Below are positions 51,692-58,302 of a stretch of 64,000 bases of DNA, piece by piece. The position numbers were made by a program, and so were the translations under genes. The stretch spans positions 2,046,001 to 2,110,000 of the forward strand of contig CP129482.1 of assembly GCA_030583925.1 (NCBI GenBank), given 5' to 3'. The notes beneath the pieces are model-generated. The model was not told the origin of the DNA and made no database searches. It saw nothing but the letters and a program-made list of their open reading frames with translations. Source of the stretch: Anaerolineales bacterium (GTDB lineage Bacteria > Chloroflexota > Anaerolineae > Anaerolineales > Villigracilaceae). Position 1 is the stretch's first letter. Every line of letters begins with the position of its first letter.

Positions 51692-52096
51692 TTGAGTCGT
51701 CTCATCAAAATTGATACTGTTGGTAAAGACCGAGCCCGTTTGTCGAAAGCCATCGTGTTGGCGGTGCGTGAGTTGGCGAGGCAGGCTGAGGTCACGAATG
51801 AAGCGAAAGACTTGGCGGCGTTCATCTCGCTGGCGCTGAAAACGATTTCCGAGGGCATCGACGCATCCGTAGCGGCGTGGGAGAAGCGCGATTACTGGGT
51901 CAAGGCAGACCGCTTCCGCATGGAATGGATGTGGACGGGGCAGTATGCCGAAAAGATGAAGGCGGCGGTCCAAGCGGATGATTGGGCGAGCGTTGCCATG
52001 TTGTCGGCGCAGATCGCCCAGAAGTTCGGCAAGGTGGAGATCGCCAAAAATCACAGATTGGGGAAACCCTGGGTGGGGGCGTATAAACAGTTGTAA
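51692..52096 (+). CDS. Small helical protein of unknown function, first gene of the eut/BMC operon
   Basis: A 134-residue protein not recognised. It starts at a TTG codon with GGAG 7 bases upstream (51681-51684), has an Arg/Lys-rich N-terminus (SRLIKIDTVGKDRARLSK), helices with Ala/Glu-rich faces (DLAAFISLALKTISEGID) and a Trp-rich middle (AAWEKRDYWVKADRFRMEWMW). It has no EutT/PduO adenosyltransferase ATP loop, no BMC fold and no helix-turn-helix. The strong promoter in front places it at the head of the ethanolamine locus. It may be a host housekeeping gene adjacent to the operon. Confidence 0.65.
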   Translation: MSRLIKIDTVGKDRARLSKAIVLAVRELARQAEVTNEAKDLAAFISLALKTISEGIDASVAAWEKRDYWVKADRFRMEWMWTGQYAEKMKAAVQADDWASVAMLSAQIAQKFGKVEIAKNHRLGKPWVGAYKQL

Positions 52097-52098
52097 AC

Positions 52099-52128
52099 TT
52101 GTCACGCAACCGTGTGTTATGGTAAAGT
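52099..52128 (+). promoter_or_regulatory. Possible second promoter before the vertex-protein gene
   Basis: TTGTCA (52099-52104), 18-base spacer, TAAAGT (52123-52128). Weaker than the promoter at 51632. It would place a start just before the 52155-52198 hairpin. Confidence 0.35.
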
Positions 52129-52154
52129 AAACTGAGCAAGCCGAAGACGGATTT

Positions 52155-52198
52155 TTAGCCGAGAAAAACTCAGGAGCTCTGTGTTCTCAGCGGCTAAG
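52155..52198. repeat. Hairpin TTAGCCGAGAA...TTCTCAGCGGCTAA
   Basis: TTAGCCG pairs with CGGCTAA and the inner CTCAGGAGCTCTGTGTTCTCAG is partly self-complementary. It lies in the leader of the eutN-like gene, 20 bases before its ATG. The outer and inner strings resemble common dispersed bacterial palindromes (CTCTGTGTTCTC), so it is more likely a repeat than a riboswitch. Confidence 0.5.
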
Positions 52199-52218
52199 AT
52201 AGAAAACTGGAGTCAATT

Positions 52219-52509
52219 ATGAAGATTGCGCTCGTCATCGGTTCGACCATTTCAACCATCAAGGATGAAGTGATACGGGGGCGGAAACTGCTCATTGTTC
52301 GGGATGCGGATACAGCGGGCAAGCCGACGGGCGAGCCGTATATCGCCGTGGACACGGTCAGCGCAGGGACGGGGGACCTGGTGATGGTGACCGACGGTTC
52401 ATCGGCTCGTTATACCAACCAAACCACCAACGCGCCCGTGGACGCGGTGATCGTCGGTGTGATCGATTCGCTGGAGTTGGGGGGAAAGGTATCTTATCGG
52501 AAAGAATGA
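52219..52509 (+). CDS. eutN: EutN/CcmL BMC vertex protein (BMC-P)
   Basis: A 96-residue pentameric vertex protein of a bacterial microcompartment. Family signatures are MKIALVIGSTISTIKDEVIR, KLLIVRDAD, a middle loop, IAVDTVSAGTGDLVMVTDGS (the conserved G-D-x-V motif), and NAPVDAVIVGVIDSLEL at the end. Pentamers cap the vertices of the shell formed by hexamers and trimers. CTGGAG lies before the ATG. It is the only BMC-P gene in the window and lies next to the reactivase gene eutA. Confidence 0.93.
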   Translation: MKIALVIGSTISTIKDEVIRGRKLLIVRDADTAGKPTGEPYIAVDTVSAGTGDLVMVTDGSSARYTNQTTNAPVDAVIVGVIDSLELGGKVSYRKE

Positions 52510-52514
52510 ATAAT

Positions 52515-52543
52515 GTAAGGGCGATGCAATGCATCGCCCCTAC
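52515..52543. repeat. Family F palindrome (GTAAGGGCGATGCAATGCATCGCCCCTAC)
   Basis: A near-perfect inverted repeat directly after the eutN stop, before eutA. Confidence 0.8.
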
Positions 52544-52552
52544 GCGTTTATT

Positions 52553-54028
52553 ATGGCAGACTCCCGCGACCTCCTCTCCGTCGGCGTAGACGTTGGCACG
52601 ACCACGACTCAGATCGTCTTTTCACGCCTCAATTTGCAGGATGTGTCGCGACCAGGACAAATTCCGAGAATCAACATCACTGATCGCAAGGTGATCTATC
52701 AAAGCCCGATCGTTTTCACCCCGTTGACCGACTCGGAAACGATCGATGCCGATAAGCTGAATCAACTTGTGCGAAGCGAGTATTCGTCTGCTGGCGTTGA
52801 CCCGAGTCAGGTCGAAACAGGCGCGGTCATCATCACTGGCGAGACGGCAAAGAAAAAGAACGCGGATGAAATCCTGCGGGCGTTGTCGGGATTGGCGGGC
52901 GAGTTCGTTGTCAGCGTGGCGGGACCGAACGTGGAGAGTTTGATCGCAGGGAAAGGCGCGGGCGCGGCGTTGTATTCACAGACGAATTTTGCGACCGTCA
53001 CAAACGTGGACATCGGCGGCGGAAGCGCCAACAGCGCTACCTTCAGCAGCGGAGAATTGATCGGCGCGGCAGCGATGAACTACGGCGGACGAATTTTGGA
53101 GATCGAGCACGCGACAGGCAAGGTGAGGCATATTGCTGAACCTGCAAAGCACATCTTGAAAGACTGTAATTTGGAATTGGTAATTGGTAATTTGCCATCG
53201 CTTGAGGAGTTGCGTCGTTTTACGGATCGTATGGCAGATATGACCGTTGAACTCATCGAAGGGACGAACTCGCCGCTGGCTCAAAAGATTTATCTCACGC
53301 CGCCTGTGGGTGAGTCGGGTAAAGGCTCGGTGTTGATGTTCTCGGGTGGGATCGGACATTATTATTACAATCCGATTCCGATCAACACGGTGAGCGACGC
53401 GACGATTCATGGTGACGTCGGTCCGTTGTTGGCGGAATCGCTCCGCAAAAATGCGACGTTGAACTCGTATTCGGTCGCTCAACCCGCTGAGACCGTCCGC
53501 GCGACGGTGCTTGGAGCCAGCACACAGACGGTGACATTGTCTGGTTCGACGATCTGGGCAGAGAAGGAAATCTTGCCGTTGAAGAATGTGCCTGTGATTA
53601 GACCTGCAATTACAGTCGCTGGTCGAGTAGCCGAAGGCATATCGAGACCAGAGGGCATCAGCCCTACATCAATTTCTAACGCAATTTCCGATGCCGTCAC
53701 CCGCTGGGACGTAAATCTCGCCACCGACCCGTTTGCGATTGCACTCGAACTCGAAAAATCGCTCGACTATCAATCGCTGACCCAACTCGCCAGCGGACTG
53801 AATGACTTCGCAAGCACAATGCCCAGTGACCGTCCTCTGATCGCCATCATCGAACGCGACTATGCCCAGGCGCTAGGTCAAACCGTGAAGGGACTCGCTC
53901 CCAACCGTTCGCTCCTCGTCATTGACCAGGTTGGCTTATCCGAAGGCGATTACATTGACATCGGTACGCCGTTGATGGATGGACGTGTAGTTCCGTTGAG
54001 TGTGAAGACGTTGATTTTTTATCATTAG
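52553..54028 (+). CDS. eutA: Ethanolamine ammonia-lyase reactivating factor EutA
   Basis: About 491 residues of the ASKHA ATPase superfamily. VGVDVGTTTTQIVFSRLNL is the phosphate-1 motif, VDIGGGSANSATFSSG the phosphate-2 motif, and FSGGIGHYYYNPIPI an adenosine-type region. EutA exchanges damaged cobalamin from ethanolamine ammonia-lyase for fresh adenosylcobalamin using ATP. Two stretches look like dispersed repeats in frame: residues about 204-217 (DCNLELVIGNLPSL) and about 355-367 (AGRVAEGISRPEG). The start at 52553 is the ATG just after the palindrome; a frame eight codons longer crosses it. Confidence 0.93.
   Translation: MADSRDLLSVGVDVGTTTTQIVFSRLNLQDVSRPGQIPRINITDRKVIYQSPIVFTPLTDSETIDADKLNQLVRSEYSSAGVDPSQVETGAVIITGETAKKKNADEILRALSGLAGEFVVSVAGPNVESLIAGKGAGAALYSQTNFATVTNVDIGGGSANSATFSSGELIGAAAMNYGGRILEIEHATGKVRHIAEPAKHILKDCNLELVIGNLPSLEELRRFTDRMADMTVELIEGTNSPLAQKIYLTPPVGESGKGSVLMFSGGIGHYYYNPIPINTVSDATIHGDVGPLLAESLRKNATLNSYSVAQPAETVRATVLGASTQTVTLSGSTIWAEKEILPLKNVPVIRPAITVAGRVAEGISRPEGISPTSISNAISDAVTRWDVNLATDPFAIALELEKSLDYQSLTQLASGLNDFASTMPSDRPLIAIIERDYAQALGQTVKGLAPNRSLLVIDQVGLSEGDYIDIGTPLMDGRVVPLSVKTLIFYH
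53167..53196. repeat. AATTGGTAATTGGTAATT-type insert inside eutA
   Basis: TAATTTGGAATTGGTAATTG then GTAATTTGCC, encoding NLELVIGNLP. The same AATTGGTAATT string occurs at 56601-56630 (reverse complement, in eutC) and at 62687-62716 (intergenic). Confidence 0.75.
53619..53651. repeat. Family B palindrome inside eutA
   Basis: CTGGTCGAGTAGCCGAAGGC followed by ATATCGAGACCAG, an inverted repeat encoding AGRVAEGISRPE. The same arms (GGTCGAGTAGCCC / GGGCGTATCGAGACC) are found at 56298-56337 and 62719-62764 between genes. Confidence 0.85.
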
Positions 54029-54035
54029 GAACCCA

Positions 54036-54860
54036 ATGAAACAATCTCGCTTTCAAGAATTTATTGAATGGCTACTTGATAATATTTTTGATATCGTCAC
54101 TATACTTGTGGCAGGTTTTCTTGTCGCTCGATACCAAATAACACCTCCAGAGTCAAATGATATTCCAACGGTTGTCACGTGGATATTAGGCGTCCTTGGC
54201 TTAATTGCTGTAACTGGGCTGTGGGAGCGTAATAGACGACTTCATAGAATTGAGAAACTTTCAGAGGAAGGGCGTAATCTTTCTCTGCGTTATTTGAGTA
54301 GAAGGACTTATGCAAGTGATTTTTTTCTCTCCGACCGTCGCTTAACAGCAAAAGATTTTTCTTCAGCTAACACTATATATTTTGTAGGAATGGTTCTTTC
54401 AAGAACTACTAGAGAATTTATGTACGCTTTAGGTCAAAGGTTAGTAGCAGGCGCAAAAATTCGTTTTGTGGTCTTGGACTTTGAATCGGATATGGTTTTA
54501 CAACAGGCTTATCTACAGAGCTTTAACGCGCCAATAGAGTTTTGGCGAGACAACCTAAAAACAACTGAAACAGTTATAGAAGCGATAGCAAAAACATCAG
54601 ATAGTAAAGGAACCGTTGAGCTTGGTTATCTTCCCTACGTGCCTTCATTCGGTATAACTTTGATTGATCCCGACCAAACACACGGCACTTGTTTTGTCGA
54701 GCTCTACCAACACAGATCAGCTGAACCGCATCCAACATTTGAAGTGAGGGCTATCGATGATCCACATTGGTATAAATTCTTCCAAGGACAATTTGATAGA
54801 CTTTGGGAAAGTTGTCGATATAAGACTTTTGACTCTGCAAAAAACATTCCGCAAAAATAG
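54036..54860 (+). CDS. AT-rich membrane protein of unknown function inside the eut operon
   Basis: A 274-residue protein. Residues 10-75 have two hydrophobic segments (IVTILVAGFLVARY and VVTWILGVLGLIAVTGLW). The C-terminal 180 residues have FSSANTIYFVGMVLSRTTRE, KIRFVVLDFES and a terminal block LGYLPYVPSFGITLIDP, then FVELYQHR and a Trp-rich end that resembles DUF5919-type or phospholipase-D-like sensor domains. No HKD motif is visible. It starts 8 bases after eutA with AGGAACCC upstream. Base composition is clearly more AT-rich than the genes around it, suggesting recent transfer. It has no known role in ethanolamine use. Confidence 0.65.
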   Translation: MKQSRFQEFIEWLLDNIFDIVTILVAGFLVARYQITPPESNDIPTVVTWILGVLGLIAVTGLWERNRRLHRIEKLSEEGRNLSLRYLSRRTYASDFFLSDRRLTAKDFSSANTIYFVGMVLSRTTREFMYALGQRLVAGAKIRFVVLDFESDMVLQQAYLQSFNAPIEFWRDNLKTTETVIEAIAKTSDSKGTVELGYLPYVPSFGITLIDPDQTHGTCFVELYQHRSAEPHPTFEVRAIDDPHWYKFFQGQFDRLWESCRYKTFDSAKNIPQK

Positions 54861-54910
54861 ACATTTCTTTTAACTTTCCTTAGTGCCCTTCGTGTTTAAA
54901 AGGTAATCAA

Positions 54911-56278
54911 ATGCTTCTTCGTACAAAACTTCACGGCAAAACCTACGAATTCCCCGACATCCGCCTCCTGATGGGTAAAGCCAACGAGGAGAAATCTGGC
55001 GACCGTTTGGCGGGAGTCGGCGCGGAGACCGCCGCGGAGCGCGTCGCGGCGAAATGGGTGTTGGCAGAAGTCCCGTTGTGGGTGATGCGGGAAAATCCCG
55101 CCGTGCCGTATGACCAGGACGAAGTCACGCGCGTCATTCAGGATGCCGTCAACCCGACCATCTACGACGAGATCAAAGATTGGACGGTGGGGGAGTTCCG
55201 TGAATGGATCCTCGCCGACACCACGTCCACGGAGATGATCTATCGCATCTCGGACGGCTTGACCGCCGAGATGGTCTCTGCGGTCACGAAGTTGATGTCG
55301 AATCTCGACCTGATGCTCGCCGCAAAGAAAATTCCACGCACGGCGTATTGCAACAACCTGATCGGGTCGCCAGGAACGCTCCTATCGCGCAACCAACCCA
55401 ACCATCCGACGGATTCGCCCGAAGGCATCCGCGCCGAGATTTACGAGGGGCTATCCTACGGCTCAGGCGATTCGGTCATCGGTATCAATCCTGTGGACGA
55501 TTCATACGGCTCGGTGGCGCGCCTGCTCGACATGAGTTACGACGTCATCAAGACGTGGAACATCCCCACGCAAAATTGTCTGCTGGCGCATGTCACCACG
55601 CAGATGAAATGTATGCAATCGGGTTCGCCTGTGGGACTCGTCTTCCAATCCATTGCGGGATCGCAAAAAGGCAACGACTCGTTCGGCATCTCGGTCGGTC
55701 TGCTCGACGAGGCGTACGAGATGGCGAAAAAATATTGCTTCCCCAAAGGTCCGAACTTCATGTACTTTGAAACGGGTCAAGGCTCCGCCCTCTCCGCCGA
55801 CGCGCACAACGGCTGGGATCAACTCACGCTCGAAGCGCGCAACTACGGGCTCGCCAAACGCTGGCATCCGTATCAAGTCAACACGGTGGTCGGCTTCATC
55901 GGTCCCGAATATCTCTACGATGCTCGCCAGATCCAACGCGCTGGACTCGAAGATCATTTCATGGGCAAACTCACGGGCATCCCGATGGGTTGCGACGCGT
56001 GCTACACCAATCACGCCCGCGCCGACCAGAACGCCATCGAGAATCTCGCCGTCATGCTCACTGCGGCAGGCTGTAATTATTTCATGGGCGTGCCGATGGC
56101 AGACGACTCGATGCTCTCGTATCAGTCCACGTCGTATCACGATGCGCCCTCGCTCCGTCAACTGTTCAACCTCCGCCCTGCGCCCGAATTCGAAAAATGG
56201 CTGGTTGACCTCGGCTTGATGAAAGACGGCGTGCTGACAGAGAAAGCTGGAGATCCTTCGTTCTTCCTCAAACGTTAA
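54911..56278 (+). CDS. eutB: Ethanolamine ammonia-lyase large subunit
   Basis: A 455-residue TIM-barrel subunit that holds adenosylcobalamin and the substrate. Signatures include LMGKANEEKSGDRLAGVGAE near the start, NLIGSPGTLLSRNQPNHPTD, YEGLSYGSGDSVIGINPVDD, MYFETGQGSALSADAHNG and VGFIGPEYLYDARQIQRAG. The enzyme cleaves ethanolamine to acetaldehyde and ammonia, with EutC. Length matches the family. It is preceded by the AT-rich membrane protein gene and followed by a nested family A/B repeat before eutC. Confidence 0.96.
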   Translation: MLLRTKLHGKTYEFPDIRLLMGKANEEKSGDRLAGVGAETAAERVAAKWVLAEVPLWVMRENPAVPYDQDEVTRVIQDAVNPTIYDEIKDWTVGEFREWILADTTSTEMIYRISDGLTAEMVSAVTKLMSNLDLMLAAKKIPRTAYCNNLIGSPGTLLSRNQPNHPTDSPEGIRAEIYEGLSYGSGDSVIGINPVDDSYGSVARLLDMSYDVIKTWNIPTQNCLLAHVTTQMKCMQSGSPVGLVFQSIAGSQKGNDSFGISVGLLDEAYEMAKKYCFPKGPNFMYFETGQGSALSADAHNGWDQLTLEARNYGLAKRWHPYQVNTVVGFIGPEYLYDARQIQRAGLEDHFMGKLTGIPMGCDACYTNHARADQNAIENLAVMLTAAGCNYFMGVPMADDSMLSYQSTSYHDAPSLRQLFNLRPAPEFEKWLVDLGLMKDGVLTEKAGDPSFFLKR

Positions 56279-56426
56279 TGTCGTTGCGAGGAGCCGCTGG
56301 TCGAGTAGCCCCGTGCTTGTCGGGGCGTATCGAGACCGAGGCGACGAAGCAATCTCCTGTTATCAAGTGTGTGCTTGTTTCGAGGAGATTGCTTCGGGCG
56401 GAAGAACCCCGCCCTCGCAACGACAT
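56279..56426. repeat. Family A repeat with family B palindrome nested in its left arm, copy 4
   Basis: The family A left arm TCGTTGCGAGGAGCCG is interrupted at about 56297 by CTGGTCGAGTAGCCCC, GTGCTTGTCGGGGCGTATCG and AGACC (family B), then resumes with GGCGACGAAGCAATCTCC, and ends CGAGGAGATTGCTTCGGGC, GGAAGAACCCCGCCCTCGCAACGACA. It fills the eutB-eutC gap. The loop TTATCAAGTGTGTGCTTGTT is nearly identical to that of the next copy (57408). Confidence 0.9.
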
Positions 56427-56443
56427 GAATTGGAGACTATTTT

Positions 56444-57406
56444 ATGAACGACACCCAACTCAACGAAATCGTGGACGCAATCGTCCGTGAACTCAAAGCA
56501 TCTGGCGCGGTGACGAAAACCCCCGCTTCCTCCTCAGGGACGCCTGCCTCGCCCTCGTCGACTCTTGTCGCGTCCCCAGCCGTCCCCGCCCAACCCCGCG
56601 CCAATTACCAATTACCAATTACTAATCTCTCGATTGACCTCCCCGACCCCACCCTCGACGAACACCGCTACAAAATGCGCGTCAAGAATCCCAAAGACGC
56701 CAACGGCGTAAAAGCGATGATCGCCACCACCACTTCTCGCATCGGCGTGGGACGCGCAGGTCCACGATACAACACAGCCTCGTTGTTATTATTCCAAGGC
56801 GACCACGCGGTAACGCAAGACGCCCTCTACCGCGACGTTGACCAGAAACTACTCGACGAATTCAACCTCTTCACAGTCCAGACGAAAATCAGTGGTGGCA
56901 AGCAAGAATATCTCCTCCGCCCCGACCTCGGACGTCAACTCAACGACGACGCCAAGCGAATCGTCAACGAGAAATGCCAGAAGAACGTCAACATCCAACT
57001 CTGCGTCGGCGACGGACTCTCCGCTGCGGCAATCGAAGCGAATCTGCGACAGATCTTCCCCGTCATCAAGCAGGGAGCGCAAGCCGCAGGGCTGACGTTC
57101 GGTACTCCGTTCTTCATCAAATACGCCCGCGTTGGTGTGCTGAACGACATCGGCGAGATCATCAAGCCCGACGTGGTCATCCTGCTCATCGGCGAACGCC
57201 CTGGGCTGGGACGCGCCGAGTCCATGAGCGCGTACATGGCATACAAGCCCAAAACAGGCGACAGCGACGCCGACCGCGACGTGGTCTGCAACATCTTCGA
57301 GAACGGCGGCACCAATCCGCTTGAAGGCGGCGCGTTTGTGATACAAATAGCCCAGAAGATGATGAAGCATAAGGCTTCTGGAGTGAAGTTGAAGACGGCA
57401 ACGTGA
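56444..57406 (+). CDS. eutC: Ethanolamine ammonia-lyase small subunit with N-terminal encapsulation helix
   Basis: A 320-residue small subunit. Residues 1-20 (MNDTQLNEIVDAIVRELKAS) form an amphipathic helix of the encapsulation-peptide type, followed by a Ser/Pro/Thr linker. The core begins near residue 60 with PDPTLDEHRYKMRVKNPKDA and contains TTSRIGVGRAGPRYNTASLL, DLGRQLNDDAK, VVILLIGERPGLGRAESMSA and DVVCNIFENGGTNPLEGGAF. Linker residues about 53-63 (NYQLPITNLSI) are in-frame repeat DNA. The helix would target the lyase into the shell. Confidence 0.95.
   Translation: MNDTQLNEIVDAIVRELKASGAVTKTPASSSGTPASPSSTLVASPAVPAQPRANYQLPITNLSIDLPDPTLDEHRYKMRVKNPKDANGVKAMIATTTSRIGVGRAGPRYNTASLLLFQGDHAVTQDALYRDVDQKLLDEFNLFTVQTKISGGKQEYLLRPDLGRQLNDDAKRIVNEKCQKNVNIQLCVGDGLSAAAIEANLRQIFPVIKQGAQAAGLTFGTPFFIKYARVGVLNDIGEIIKPDVVILLIGERPGLGRAESMSAYMAYKPKTGDSDADRDVVCNIFENGGTNPLEGGAFVIQIAQKMMKHKASGVKLKTAT
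56601..56630. repeat. CCAATTACCAATTACTAAT insert inside eutC linker
   Basis: CCAATTACCAATTACCAATT then ACTAATCTCT, encoding NYQLPITNLS. The reverse complement of the string also present in eutA (53167) and at 62687. Confidence 0.75.
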
Positions 57407-57407
57407 T

Positions 57408-57510
57408 GTCATTGCGAGGAGCCGCGTAGCGGCGACGAAGCAATCTCCTGTTATCAAGTGTATGCTTGTTTCGAGGAGATTGCTTCGCCCTAACGGGCTC
57501 GCAATGACAT
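57408..57510. repeat. Family A palindromic repeat, copy 5
   Basis: GTCATTGCGAGGAGCCGCGT, GCGGCGACGAAGCAATCTCC and the right arm GAGGAGATTGCTTCGCCC, GGCTCGCAATGAC. It fills almost the whole eutC-eutL gap. Confidence 0.92.
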
Positions 57511-57521
57511 AAGGACTAATT

Positions 57522-58178
57522 ATGGCAATCCTCGACCCTCTATACGGCACACCGCTTGCGGTGCAACTCATCCCTCAAGTGGATCGCAACTTTGCGGAGC
57601 ATCTCAAACTCCGTGACGATCAACGCTCCATTGGTCTCCTCAGCGTGGACAACGACGACGCCACCTACGTTGCGATTGACGAAGCGACCAAGATGGCAAA
57701 CGTGGAAGTGGTCTACGCCAAGTCGTTTTACGCGGGAGCCAAACACACATCAGGAAAATGGTCGGGCGAGATCATGGCAATTCTGGCTGGACCAGACCCA
57801 GCCGAAGTCCGAGCGGGATTGAATGCGGCGGTCAATTACATCAAGACACAGGCGATCTGGTATTCCGCCAACGACGACGATTCGATTGCGTTTTTCCCGC
57901 ATGTGATTTCGAGAACGGGAACATATCTCTCGCAAGTGTGCAATATCCAAGTCGGTTCGCCGATTGCCTATTTGGTTGCCACTCCAAACGAAGGCTTGGT
58001 CGCGCTCGATGCGGCGTTAAAATCAGCGGATGTGAGCATCGTCGCGTTGACGATGCCGCCGTCTGAAACCAACTACATGGGCGTAATGCTCACAGGCGAC
58101 CAACCCGCCTGCAAAGCCGCCGCAACCGCGTTTCAGAATAAAGTGTTAGAGGTAGCGAGTAAGCCGATAAATTACTAA
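57522..58178 (+). CDS. eutL: EutL-type tandem-domain BMC shell protein (BMC-T)
   Basis: A 218-residue shell protein with two fused circularly permuted BMC domains. It begins MAILDPLYGTPLAVQLIPQV, with RSIGLLSVDNDDATYVAIDE and KWSGEIMAILAGPDPAEVRA. The second half has ISRTGTYLSQVCNIQVGSPI and NYMGVMLTGDQPACKAA. EutL forms trimers with a gated central pore that admits metabolites or cofactors. Length is about that of the Salmonella protein. Gapped from eutC and from the dehydrogenase gene by family A repeats on both sides. Confidence 0.93.
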   Translation: MAILDPLYGTPLAVQLIPQVDRNFAEHLKLRDDQRSIGLLSVDNDDATYVAIDEATKMANVEVVYAKSFYAGAKHTSGKWSGEIMAILAGPDPAEVRAGLNAAVNYIKTQAIWYSANDDDSIAFFPHVISRTGTYLSQVCNIQVGSPIAYLVATPNEGLVALDAALKSADVSIVALTMPPSETNYMGVMLTGDQPACKAAATAFQNKVLEVASKPINY

Positions 58179-58187
58179 CCATCACCC

Positions 58188-58290
58188 GTCATTGCGAGCC
58201 ACGAAGTGGCGAAGCAATCTCCTCGCAGCGATCAATTGCCTGATATGAGGAGATTGCTTCGGGCGGGAGAACGCCGCCCTCGCAATGACA
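58188..58290. repeat. Family A palindromic repeat, copy 6
   Basis: GTCATTGCGAGCCACGAAGT, GGCGAAGCAATCTCCTCG and right arm GAGGAGATTGCTTCGGGC, CGCCCTCGCAATGACA. It fills the eutL-dehydrogenase gap. Confidence 0.92.
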
Positions 58291-58302
58291 TGAGGAAATG
58301 TT

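Noticed and set aside
51692..52096. EutT/PduO cobalamin adenosyltransferase
   Set aside because: Position and size were suggestive, but no ATP-binding or conserved Arg/Asp motif of either adenosyltransferase family is visible.
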